Assembly (NCBI GenBank): GCA_040217815.1
Contig: JBEHWI010000014.1
Location: 1 to 64,000, forward strand
Direction: 5' to 3'
DNA: 64,000 nt
Source of the DNA: UBA5314 sp040217815
GTDB taxonomy: Bacteria; Bacillota; Syntrophomonadia; Syntrophomonadales; Syntrophomonadaceae
Under the pieces are notes generated by a model. That model did not search any database. It saw only the letters and a list, made by a program, of their open reading frames with translations, and had not been told where the DNA came from. Below, piece by piece: positions 1-8,398 of the stretch (the first letter of the stretch is position 1; every line of letters starts with the position of its first letter). Position numbers and translations under genes: made by a program.

Positions 1-300
1 GTTTTAAGCGGCAGCAGCCTGCGGCCCATCTGGAGCCGACAGTTTAAAGCATCCCATCTTTCCCGGGTTGTAGCCGATTCGGTTCAACTGTCCGCGGCCC
101 TGGTACCCTGGAACCTGATGGCCGTTTTGATCAGCACTATCATCGGCGTGCGGGTGTGGGAATACCTGCCTTACACCGCCTATATATGGAGCCTGCCCCT
201 GATTAGCCTGGCGTACTCGTTCTACCTTATGGTTATGGAAAACCGGAATAGGCCTGAAAAAGCCCAAACACCTGAGGTTTATCCCTTGAAAAAGGAGTAG
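1..300 (+). CDS. NhaC-type Na+/H+ antiporter, C-terminal end (partial)
   Basis: The open frame enters from the left edge and ends at a TAG, giving 99 residues without a start. The residues read like the C-terminus of NhaC-family sodium/proton antiporters: a W-S-R-Q-F-K loop, an ALVPWN segment, then two hydrophobic helices (about residues 36-52 and 57-75), then a charged tail. Proteins of this family exchange cytoplasmic Na+ for external protons in the membrane. A strong hairpin terminator follows at 383-423, so it is probably the last gene of its unit. The family call rests on a fragment. Confidence 0.7.
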   Translation, partial: VLSGSSLRPIWSRQFKASHLSRVVADSVQLSAALVPWNLMAVLISTIIGVRVWEYLPYTAYIWSLPLISLAYSFYLMVMENRNRPEKAQTPEVYPLKKE

Positions 301-382
301 GTGTATCCTTTTTGAAAGGATTTACCGCTGCAGCCCATACTTCTATTTCCTAACTATTTTACGAACGTAATTACTTGAGGCC

Positions 383-423
383 AATGGCAGGTGGGAAACT
401 CGTAAAGCGTCCCGCCTGCCATT
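383..423 (+). terminator. Intrinsic terminator after the antiporter gene
   Basis: A 13-bp stem (383-395 with 411-423, one G.T pair) closes a 15-nt loop and is followed by a T-rich stretch. It lies about 80 bp past the antiporter stop. Confidence 0.75.
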
Positions 424-534
424 TATTTTGTGGCTCCTGAAGTCCCCTTTTACGAATTTCAAAATGTTTATTGATTGACGATTGGCAGGGTTATTGTGAC
501 ATTAATGGAATATTATATGCTTGGGGGGAATGAT

Positions 535-1290
535 ATGTTTAAACGGATAATTTTACCCAACGTCTTAACCTTGTTCTTTCATTTATGTTTGATTGTAGTT
601 ATCATGCAAACCTGCGGAATTCACAGTTCGGTTTCCGATAGGACCGTTCTTTTGATCCCCCTTGTCTATTTTTTATTCGGATTTGTCTTGAAAGCAACTA
701 CCAAAGAAAAGCTTACTCTTTGGTCCGTTCTGGCGTTAACGTTTTTGTTGATGGTTCCCATGTTTGTATCAAAACCCTCTGACGCCTGGTTTTACCTTTA
801 CTTGCCCTTTTTATCAGTACTTCCTTCCTATGACATCGGCTTTTCTCCGGCATTCCTCTTCCTGGCTTTGTGTCCCTCGTTATTCATCTGGTCGGGCACA
901 GCCTTTAAGGCAGATAACAAGAAGATGCTGGCCGCCTTTGGCCTGCTTTTTCTACTGTTTCTAGGATTCATATGGGTCCCCCAGCAAAACAGAAATGCGA
1001 TAGAAATAGAAAATTCAAAAATATGGCGGGAAAAAACGCAATACAGAGAGTTGGCTGTTTTGCAACCTAACAAACAACTGCCCATCGGCTCATTTTCAAT
1101 CCAAACCGAGGATTCCAAGATACACTTTGAAAACGAATGCAGCGTAAGCCTTCCGGACATAGATATGGACAATTACTATTATGTTATTTTTGTAGGGCGA
1201 AAGGTCAAATTTGATGACGGTCAAATAGAAACCGTTGAGGCTCTAGACAGTAATACTATCGTAGTCTACCAGGTCAACAAGGTGATATAG
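535..1290 (+). CDS. Hypothetical multi-pass membrane protein
   Basis: Unrecognised protein of 251 residues. The start at 535 is chosen because a GGGGGG ribosome site lies just upstream; the same frame is open to 475 but without such a site. About five hydrophobic segments fill the first two thirds (N-terminal helix, then helices up to a FGLLFLLFLGFIW segment). A soluble domain of roughly 100 residues follows, rich in Asp, Glu and Tyr, probably outside the cytoplasm. No catalytic motif was seen. It is more AT-rich than its neighbours and sits alone between a terminator and the convergent adenine deaminase gene. Confidence 0.6.
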   Translation: MFKRIILPNVLTLFFHLCLIVVIMQTCGIHSSVSDRTVLLIPLVYFLFGFVLKATTKEKLTLWSVLALTFLLMVPMFVSKPSDAWFYLYLPFLSVLPSYDIGFSPAFLFLALCPSLFIWSGTAFKADNKKMLAAFGLLFLLFLGFIWVPQQNRNAIEIENSKIWREKTQYRELAVLQPNKQLPIGSFSIQTEDSKIHFENECSVSLPDIDMDNYYYVIFVGRKVKFDDGQIETVEALDSNTIVVYQVNKVI

Positions 1291-1362
1291 TCACCCAAGA
1301 TGAACTAAAAACAATTGTGTTCTACCGATTTTCGAGATAGCAGCCCATTCATCAGCCTACCG

Positions 1363-3081
1363 CTAATCCCATATATCAACTAAATCAAAGGCATTGACAT
1401 CCACCACTCCCCGATCGGTAAGGCGCAGTTCGGGTATTACCGGCAGCGCTAAAAAGGACATAGTCATAAACGGCGAAGGCAACCTGCAGCCCAGTTCGCG
1501 GGCCGCATTTTCAAGTACTTCATAACCGGCAGCCACTTCGCCAGCCGGGCAGGGCGACATAAGGCCGGCAACCGGGAGGGCCAGCGAAGCCAGAACTGTC
1601 TCACCATCTACCGCCGCCATTCCCCCGCCCATTTCTGCAACAACCTGCGCCGCTCTTTCCATACTCTTTTCATCTTGGCCTACAATGATCAGATTGTGGC
1701 TGTCATGGGCCACTGATGAAGCCAGAGCGCCCCGCTCAAGATCAAAACCTTTAACCAGACCCACTGCTGTGTTGCCGTTGATCCCATGGCGTTCCACCAC
1801 CGCCAGCCGGTTGATACCCTGATCGGATAGGGCCTCGTCAGCTGGCATAACTACTTTCCTGGTCAGGACCTGACCTGGTACAGCTTCGATGACTTTTATA
1901 TAATTGGCTTGTTGTCGAGGCTGAAGCCGAAGACGTCCTTTCAGCTCGGGCAGCTGAATAGGGCAAGTGGGAATTTGCTCCTTTATTTCACCCGGAGGAA
2001 CAAGATATTGCCCATCCCTGGCTACCAGCTTTCCCTGTTTAAATACTTTTTGCACCTGAAAATCCTTAAGATTGTTCACCACCACCAGGTCGGCCAGGCA
2101 GCCGGGGGCTATGGCTCCATGCTGGTGCAGCCGGTGGTGCTGGGCGGGATTTAAGGTGGTCATCTGAATGGCCTGCATAGCCGGCAGTCCAGCTTTTACA
2201 GCCCGGCGTAGAATTTGGTCCATATGCCCGTCCTGGAGCAGATCGGCCGGGTGGCGATCATCAGAACAAAAACAGCAGCGGTGGCTGTTAAGGGGAGTGA
2301 CAATGGGCAGTAGGTCATCCAAATTACGAGCCGCTGAACCTTCCCTGATCAGGATGCGCATCCCCAAACGGAGTTTCTCCAAAGCTTCTTCAGCGGTGGT
2401 GCACTCATGGTCGCTGCTGCAGCCAGACGCCAGGTAGGCGTTAAGATCCCACCCGGACAGGCCTGGAGCATGGCCCTCCACAAGCAGGCCCCGCTGATGA
2501 GCCTTTTGAATGACTTCCAAAACCGGCGGCAGTCCATAGACCACCCCGGGAAAATTCATCATCTCCGCCAGAGCGGTGCACTCCGGGAACAGCTCCCGGG
2601 CCTGGTCGATTTCAGCGGGCCCGATGCGCCCCCCGCTGGTTTCTAGATGGGTGGCCGGAACGCAGGATGGTATCTGCCAGAAGAAATCCAGGGGCAGACC
2701 CCGGGACGCTTCAACCATGTAGCGCCATCCATCAATACCCATAACGTTGACAATTTCATGCGGATCAGCCAGCACTGCGGTTGTACCGTGGGGCAGAGCG
2801 GCTTCGGCAAAAGACGCGGGGGTCAGCATTGAACTTTCGATGTGGACATGGCTGTCAATAAAACCAGGCAGAAGGCAAGCCCCTTCAAGATCAACTATCT
2901 CTTTGCCCTGCTGATAATCCCCCAACCCGACAATTCTACCGTTTTTAACGGCCACCGCCGTATTCAGGAGTTCTCCGGAATAAACGCAAGCTACCTGCCC
3001 GTTTACGAACAGCAAATCAGCCTCTTCCTGGCCGCGGGCTACCTGACGAATCCGGGCAAAATCAATATTTTCATAGCTCAT
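1363..3081 (-). CDS. ade: Adenine deaminase
   Basis: 572-residue amidohydrolase of the bacterial adenine deaminase (Ade/YerA) family, which converts adenine to hypoxanthine and ammonia in purine salvage. The metal-binding GFIDSHVHIESSML segment lies near residues 73-86 (His78 and His80). A second-shell GHAPGLSG loop and a CSSDH-type segment (EGHA, SSDHE) follow, with the typical C-terminal domain ending in the 'FALVDI' style tail. Length matches the family. The ATG at 3081 is preferred over an upstream GTG at 3096 because GAGGGGGA lies just before it and the GTG is part of that site. It is transcribed alone and converges on the membrane protein gene. Confidence 0.93.
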   Translation of the reverse strand: MSYENIDFARIRQVARGQEEADLLFVNGQVACVYSGELLNTAVAVKNGRIVGLGDYQQGKEIVDLEGACLLPGFIDSHVHIESSMLTPASFAEAALPHGTTAVLADPHEIVNVMGIDGWRYMVEASRGLPLDFFWQIPSCVPATHLETSGGRIGPAEIDQARELFPECTALAEMMNFPGVVYGLPPVLEVIQKAHQRGLLVEGHAPGLSGWDLNAYLASGCSSDHECTTAEEALEKLRLGMRILIREGSAARNLDDLLPIVTPLNSHRCCFCSDDRHPADLLQDGHMDQILRRAVKAGLPAMQAIQMTTLNPAQHHRLHQHGAIAPGCLADLVVVNNLKDFQVQKVFKQGKLVARDGQYLVPPGEIKEQIPTCPIQLPELKGRLRLQPRQQANYIKVIEAVPGQVLTRKVVMPADEALSDQGINRLAVVERHGINGNTAVGLVKGFDLERGALASSVAHDSHNLIIVGQDEKSMERAAQVVAEMGGGMAAVDGETVLASLALPVAGLMSPCPAGEVAAGYEVLENAARELGCRLPSPFMTMSFLALPVIPELRLTDRGVVDVNAFDLVDIWD

Positions 3082-3296
3082 AATACTCCCCCTCACCGTT
3101 TTTATCTATTTATCTATGGTCAAGGTTTTGACTCTGCTTGATATTGGTACCATCTTGCGGCCACAGCTATTTTTTAGAATTTTAACCCAAATATTCAGTT
3201 TTTCATATTGCCGGCTTGGAAAAGGGGCACCCGAGGACCTTTGGCCAGTTATATGATTGATGAGGATGGCAGCGGGTTTATTCTATAACACATCTG

Positions 3297-3334
3297 CTTG
3301 TAATACCGTACTATTACAGGTAATATATTACAAG
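3297..3334. promoter_or_regulatory. Nested GTAATA/TATTAC palindromes upstream of a small membrane protein gene
   Basis: CTTGTAATA at 3297-3305 is matched by TATTACAAG at 3326-3334, and TATTAC at 3312-3317 by GTAATA at 3320-3325. Four alternating half-sites therefore lie within 38 bp, ending 45 bp before the ATG at 3379. This has the look of a multimeric repressor operator; the protein that binds is unknown. Confidence 0.45.
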
Positions 3335-3378
3335 TCATTGAGCTTTAAACAACCGGTGCGTTTGAAAGGAGAATACTT

Positions 3379-3585
3379 ATGCACGATACCGTTCCGGCAT
3401 CATTCCCCCTATTTAGCAACAGCATGGTGATATTCTGGTCCTTACTTAATGTACTCTTGCTCCTGGGCATCCTGCTTTTCATATTCTGGTATATCAAGCA
3501 GGTGTTCGTTTTCAGAAAGCAGGTGCTTAACAAACTGGATATTTTGATCTCACTGCAAGATAATAAACATACTGATAATAAATAG
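3379..3585 (+). CDS. Small single-pass membrane protein
   Basis: 68 residues, preceded by GAAAGGAG. One long hydrophobic helix (about residues 15-40, rich in Leu, Ile, Phe and Trp) is followed by a basic, then polar tail (FRKQVLNKLDILISLQDN). This organisation resembles small single-span proteins with a short coiled cytoplasmic tail. No family recognised. It lies 25 bp before the endonuclease IV gene on the same strand and is likely co-transcribed with it. The palindrome cluster at 3297-3334 is its probable control region. Confidence 0.6.
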   Translation: MHDTVPASFPLFSNSMVIFWSLLNVLLLLGILLFIFWYIKQVFVFRKQVLNKLDILISLQDNKHTDNK

Positions 3586-3609
3586 GCTCAACACATGGAG
3601 GATATATGC

Positions 3610-4470
3610 ATGTTGAATATCGGTTGCCATTTGTCTGCGTCAAAAGGATATCTTCATATGGGTAAGGAGGCCCTCTCCATCGGAGCCAATACCTTTCAAT
3701 TCTTCACCCGCAACCCCCGGGGCAGTAAAGCCAAGGCGATGGACCCCAAAGATGCCGCCGCCTTAATGGAACTGGCCAGGGAGCATAATTTTGCGCCCAT
3801 TTTGGGCCACGCCCCCTATACCTTGAACCCCTGTTCTCCCGAGGCTTATGTCAGAGAATTTGCCTCTTTAGTAATGAGCGAAGACCTGGACAGAATGGAG
3901 TATTTACCTAACAACCTGTATAACTTCCATCCTGGCAACCATGGCGGTCAGGGGGTTGAGGCCGGGATCGAACACATTACCCAACTGCTCAATAAGGTCC
4001 TACGAGTTGAGCAAAATACCACGGTTTTGCTGGAAGCCATGGCCGGTAAAGGCAGCGAAGTGGGCAGCAGCTTCGAAGAGCTTAAGGCCATTTTGGACGG
4101 TGTGAACCTGGTTGATAAAATGGGAGTATGCTTGGATACTTGCCACATATATTCGGCAGGCTACGATATAGTCAACGATCTCGATGGGGTTTTGGAGCAA
4201 TTTGACAGGATAATCGGACTGAAGAAACTGAAAGCCATCCACCTGAATGACAGCCTTACCCCCTTCGCCAGTAGGAAAGACCGCCACGCCAAAATCGGGG
4301 AAGGCAGTATCGGCCTGGAAGGGACGATAAATATAATCAATCATCCCTTGCTTGGCAGGTTGCCCTTTTATTTAGAGACACCCAACGAATTGTCCGGTTA
4401 CAAAGAAGAAATAGAGCTGCTGAGAGAAGCCTATCCAAGCCAGCCAGCTACTCTTCCTAATAAACCGTAG
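3610..4470 (+). CDS. nfo: Endonuclease IV (AP endonuclease)
   Basis: 286 residues; a TIM-barrel, Zn-dependent apurinic/apyrimidinic endonuclease of base-excision repair. The metal-ligand segments are visible in order: GCHLSASKG near the N-terminus, GHAPYTLN, NFHPGNHGG, LLEAMAGKGSEVG, CLDTCHIYSAGYD, AIHLNDS, DRHAKIGEG and the final ETPNE. Length is normal for the family. The frame opens at 3595, but TGGAGG lies between 3597 and 3602 and fits the ATG at 3610 (MLNIGCHLS). Confidence 0.95.
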   Translation: MLNIGCHLSASKGYLHMGKEALSIGANTFQFFTRNPRGSKAKAMDPKDAAALMELAREHNFAPILGHAPYTLNPCSPEAYVREFASLVMSEDLDRMEYLPNNLYNFHPGNHGGQGVEAGIEHITQLLNKVLRVEQNTTVLLEAMAGKGSEVGSSFEELKAILDGVNLVDKMGVCLDTCHIYSAGYDIVNDLDGVLEQFDRIIGLKKLKAIHLNDSLTPFASRKDRHAKIGEGSIGLEGTINIINHPLLGRLPFYLETPNELSGYKEEIELLREAYPSQPATLPNKP

Positions 4471-4483
4471 TTTGAGTAAATAA

Positions 4484-5290
4484 TCAAGCTAATAATGACT
4501 TGATCAGGTTAATCTTGCCAAAATCTCCCTCAGAGGGTCCATAGAGGGAGGATTCTTCGCCTAACAGCTGTTCCCGGATCTGCTCCGGGCTTACGCCCTG
4601 ATGATGCAGGTTTAACACCTGTTTTTTCAGGTCTTCCCAATAGAGTATCTTGGCTTCAATAGCCCGGTGGGCATTTTTCACCACCCTTCCGGAAGCGCAA
4701 AACAGAGTGGAGAACTCTCTCTGAAGCAGCATATGCATGGAATCAAGTATTTCATTGGCATTTTCATCACTGCGTAGGGTGGACAGTTTTTCGCTAATAA
4801 ATAGATCACCGCTAAAAAGCCATCCTTTTTCAGGTTCTAAAAGAGCGATGTGATCATCGCTGTGTCCGGGGATATGCAATACCTGAAACCTGAAACGTTC
4901 GGTAGTAACCTCGGGGCCGATAACCACCGCATCCGATGCGGGCGGGACCCCCCAGGCCAGATGCTGATAATGGCGCAGGCGCGATGTCCATATTTCCGGA
5001 TTTTTGATCAAAGGCACTGCCAATTCATGAGCCAGAGCCGGGCCTATGCCCAGCTTCTCCTGAAATACTATATTGTTGCTTATATGGTCCTCATGATGAT
5101 GGGTATTTACGATTTGTCTCACCGGGTAAGAAGCAAAGGCCTGTTCGATTTCCACGGCAACGTGAAATGGCCCGGTATCAATAAGTAATCCATCCACCAA
5201 ATAACAAGACATGGTATAAAACGGTTTGCCATTTATCAACCTTCCCATGATTATCTGAGTAACATCCCCCAGACTTCTCATCACTATCAT
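4484..5290 (-). CDS. Metallo-beta-lactamase-fold hydrolase
   Basis: 268 residues with the MBL fold. The first metal site is NTHHHEDHISN (HxHxDH pattern with H-H-E-D-H), followed by HIPGHSDDHIAL and FSGDLFI, the usual second His and bridging Asp. The C-terminal third is helical, as in glyoxalase II-like and BLACT-type hydrolases. Substrate is not deducible. The ATG at 5290 follows GGGGGG with good spacing. It converges on endonuclease IV with only about 13 bp between the stops. Confidence 0.8.
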   Translation of the reverse strand: MIVMRSLGDVTQIIMGRLINGKPFYTMSCYLVDGLLIDTGPFHVAVEIEQAFASYPVRQIVNTHHHEDHISNNIVFQEKLGIGPALAHELAVPLIKNPEIWTSRLRHYQHLAWGVPPASDAVVIGPEVTTERFRFQVLHIPGHSDDHIALLEPEKGWLFSGDLFISEKLSTLRSDENANEILDSMHMLLQREFSTLFCASGRVVKNAHRAIEAKILYWEDLKKQVLNLHHQGVSPEQIREQLLGEESSLYGPSEGDFGKINLIKSLLA

Positions 5291-5763
5291 ACTGGTCCCC
5301 CCTCAATCCGGATAAAATTGCAGTATATAACTACCAGAATATCATAATAATACCATTGGGTAAATGAACCAGTCCTGTTCAATATCGACGACCTGTGCCC
5401 ACTTCGAAAACCCACCTATATGAGCAGCCGCTGCGACTTTACCAAGCGGGATGCGCTATTCTTATGAGGGAGTATGAGTGCCTTAAACCTGTGGAGAGTG
5501 CATTCCAGGTTCTAGAATAGGACCAAATCCTTTAACAGCCCAGGGTATACAAAGGCCCGGTTAGTGATTAGCGCACAGCACGAGGAATAGTACTTCAACT
5601 ATACCCACTACCAACCTCTTATGGCCGATATTTAGTACGGAATTTAAAGCAGACCCTTTTGACTCAGATCATTTAGCCGCGCTTCGTTAATGCCATAAGC
5701 AGGAAATTATAGAATAATGTAGAATTGATCTGTGTCCATCTATAGCAGTTAGGGTGTTGCCAA
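5291..5763. other. Gene-poor 473-bp stretch with possible decayed coding remnant
   Basis: No intact gene, repeat or hairpin was found. On the plus strand, 5370-5520 and 5575-5640 read as protein-like segments in different frames, broken by stops (for example NIDDLCPLRKPTYMSSRC, then MREYECLKPVESAFQVLE, then YFNYTHYQPLMADI). This could be an old gene remnant, or chance. The family cannot be named. Confidence 0.3.
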
Positions 5764-8238
5764 GTGCCTAATAATTTTGAAAACAGGAGCGTTTATCGGC
5801 TGCAACTGCACGACCACGCCTGTTTGATCTATGAAAATGAAGCAGAATGGAAAGAGACCGTTATTCCATTTATAATAATTGGTTTGCAGCTCGGTCAAAA
5901 ATGCCTGTATGGTTTAAACAACCGCAGCCGCCAACAAATAGTCGAAGGCCTTCAGGAAGTAGGCCTGGATACATTTCCATATGAAACATCAGGCCAGTTG
6001 TTATTCCTTGACCAGAGTGTATTGCCTCAGCCAGACGACGAGGATCGCCTGGAACAGGTAGAACAGTTCGAAATTGCTTTTATCAAGTCATGTTTGGCGG
6101 AAGGTTATTCAGGAGTGCGTCTTACCTGCGAGGCAATGTACACCATGACCGGCTTCGCCCCGACTTGGAGTCTGGTTGAAGCCAATTCCCGCTCCCATAC
6201 CGAGATATTCCCTAATTATCCTGTGACCGTTCTCTGCCAGTATGAACGCTGGAAAACCAACCCCCTTTTGCTTAAGCAGGCCATAATCGGCCATCCCATC
6301 ATCATTAAGAATGGGATTTTTTATGAAAACTTCGCCGGGGTTCCCGACGAAGTCTTTCTCGCATCCATGAGCGACCGTTGGGAGGCCGAACACTGGTTGA
6401 AAACGGTTGAAATCGAAAATCGGGAGCGCGAAAATCTGCAGCTACTGAGGCAAACGGTGGAGAAATCCCTGCAGGCCATGCTGGCAGTGCGTCCCGATGG
6501 CACACTAATCACCTACAATGAAGCCTTCAGAAATTTGGTCGGCCTTTCCGATGCTGAAATTGAACAACTGCCCGACCTACTTCCCGAGTGGCGTCGTCAT
6601 TTTTCAGAATTTATTGAAGAAATCGGAGAATCCGGCGGATTTAAGCACCTGCAAAAAACATATACCAGTTCCCTCGGCTACGAACGGGTCTTAGATCTGG
6701 CCATTTTTAAGAAGTATGACTATACGGGCAACGTTGAGTACTACTACGGTTCAGTCTCCGATATTACCAGGCAGGTGGAAGCTGAAAAGGCCCTGCGTAG
6801 ATCCGAGGAAATGTATCGTCATATAGCAGAAAATGCCTTTGATATGATTGCCATTTTTGACCGAGAGAATTTCACGTTAAAATATCTCAGTCCTTCACAT
6901 AAAAGGCTTTTCAACCATCCGTTTGAAAGCCTGCTGGGGAAAAATACTCTTCATTACATTCATCCCGAGGACTTCGACTCAACTATGTATGCCATTCAGG
7001 ACGGCTTGAAAAAGGGCCGCGGCTCCCATCAGTACCGATGGGAGGTATCGGACGGTTGTTATGCGTGGATGGAATCAACCGGCAAGATAATAGAAGATGG
7101 TGAATTTAAAGGCGACGTACTAGTAGTTACCCGCGATATCAATGAAAAAAAGCTGGCCGAGCTCGCTTTAAAAAAGGAATTGGAATACCGCAGTTATTTA
7201 ATAGACAACATGAATGAAGTGTTTGTGACCTATGATTTGCAGCATCGCATCACCTTCGTGAACAGGTCGGTTTCTACTATTCTGGGTTATGATCCCGTTG
7301 AGATGCTGGGTAGGAATATTCTGGATTATATCATACCCTATCACATTCCCTCGGCTGCCGCGCAGATTGCCAACCGCCTTCAAAAAGGCATTCCTGGTAT
7401 ATTTGAAACGGTAGTATTAACCGAGAGCGGAGAAGAAGCCCTGGTCAGAATTAAAAGTGCGCCCATAATAGAAAACGATGCCATCGTTGGAGTAATGCTT
7501 CTTGTCGAAGATATCTCCGAACACCGAAAAATAGAACAGGAGATGGCAAGGCTCAGTCAACTTCATACCATTGGAGAGATAGCCGCCGGGATCGGCCATG
7601 AAATAAGGAATCCCATGACCACAGTCAAGGGATTCCTGCAGATCATGAAGCAGCAGGGTGAATTTGAATTCTATCAGAGTTATTTCAACATCATGTTGGA
7701 AGAGCTGGAGCGGGCCAACGCCATAATAAGCGAATTCCTTTCCCTGGCTAAAAACAAGCTAGTCGACCTGCGCATCTTCAATTTAAATGACATTATTACC
7801 TTCATATATCCCCTCCTCCAGGCTGATGCCACTTTAACTGACAAATCCATTGTTTTGGACTTGCAAGAAATCCCAGTTCTGCTGCTGGATGAAAAAGAGA
7901 TCCGCCAGCTGCTCTTGAACCTGGTTCGCAACGGCCTGGATGCAATGGAGGCTGGAGGCACGGTTTATATTCAGACCTATTCAGAACCGGGTTCGGTCGT
8001 TTTATCGGTCAGGGATGAAGGCTGCGGCATAGCGCATGAATATCTTAAGAAACTCGGCACCCCCTTTTTTACCACCAAGGAATCGGGGACCGGACTGGGA
8101 CTGGCCATATGTTACAGCATTGCGGCCCGTCATAATGCTTCCATTGAACCTGTCAGCACCCCTTCCGGAACAACTTTTAAAATACGTTTCATCACCTGTA
8201 AGCCGATGGCTGCACAGATGCTCCTCACCCTGGAATAA
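5764..8238 (+). CDS. Sensor histidine kinase with MEDS domain and three PAS domains
   Basis: 824 residues, no membrane segment, GTG start. The N-terminal 15-190 region (HDHACLIYENEAEWKE, then a glutamate-rich middle) matches the MEDS/DcmR-type sensory domain found in methylotroph and anaerobe regulators. Three PAS domains follow (about 225-345, 350-470 and 475-600). Then come the HisKA domain with phosphoacceptor His612 in GHEIRNPMTT, and a HATPase domain with N box LVRNGLDAM, G1 DEGCGIA and GTGLGLAIC. The HEIRNPMTTVKGFLQ style is that of sporulation-type (KinA/KinB-like) kinases. No response regulator is nearby, so it is an orphan, plausibly feeding a phosphorelay. The kinase core closely resembles that of the kinase at 31897-34317. 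Confidence 0.88.
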   Translation: MPNNFENRSVYRLQLHDHACLIYENEAEWKETVIPFIIIGLQLGQKCLYGLNNRSRQQIVEGLQEVGLDTFPYETSGQLLFLDQSVLPQPDDEDRLEQVEQFEIAFIKSCLAEGYSGVRLTCEAMYTMTGFAPTWSLVEANSRSHTEIFPNYPVTVLCQYERWKTNPLLLKQAIIGHPIIIKNGIFYENFAGVPDEVFLASMSDRWEAEHWLKTVEIENRERENLQLLRQTVEKSLQAMLAVRPDGTLITYNEAFRNLVGLSDAEIEQLPDLLPEWRRHFSEFIEEIGESGGFKHLQKTYTSSLGYERVLDLAIFKKYDYTGNVEYYYGSVSDITRQVEAEKALRRSEEMYRHIAENAFDMIAIFDRENFTLKYLSPSHKRLFNHPFESLLGKNTLHYIHPEDFDSTMYAIQDGLKKGRGSHQYRWEVSDGCYAWMESTGKIIEDGEFKGDVLVVTRDINEKKLAELALKKELEYRSYLIDNMNEVFVTYDLQHRITFVNRSVSTILGYDPVEMLGRNILDYIIPYHIPSAAAQIANRLQKGIPGIFETVVLTESGEEALVRIKSAPIIENDAIVGVMLLVEDISEHRKIEQEMARLSQLHTIGEIAAGIGHEIRNPMTTVKGFLQIMKQQGEFEFYQSYFNIMLEELERANAIISEFLSLAKNKLVDLRIFNLNDIITFIYPLLQADATLTDKSIVLDLQEIPVLLLDEKEIRQLLLNLVRNGLDAMEAGGTVYIQTYSEPGSVVLSVRDEGCGIAHEYLKKLGTPFFTTKESGTGLGLAICYSIAARHNASIEPVSTPSGTTFKIRFITCKPMAAQMLLTLE

Positions 8239-8363
8239 GCAAGGCCCGATTGGGTGTAATAAATGCTGGACTTAAGGTAGATAGTATTGGACACTTAAGA
8301 AACCGGAGGGAACATATGAGGAGGGCGATTTAACGGGAATCATATCAAACGGAATCTTGGTTG

Positions 8364-8390
8364 GGACGGTTCCAGGTGAAGGAACCGTCC
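8364..8390. terminator. Bidirectional hairpin between convergent genes
   Basis: GGACGGTTCC at 8364-8373 pairs perfectly with GGAACCGTCC at 8381-8390 around a 7-nt loop. It lies between the kinase stop (8238) and the stop of the convergent repeat protein (8399). Both flanks are only modestly T-rich. Confidence 0.65.
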
Positions 8391-8398
8391 TTATATTG

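Noticed and set aside
8312..8329. Five-codon frame (ATG AGG AGG GCG ATT TAA) after a good GGAGGG site
   Set aside because: It lies after the kinase stop with no gene following on that strand, so it has no supportable role.
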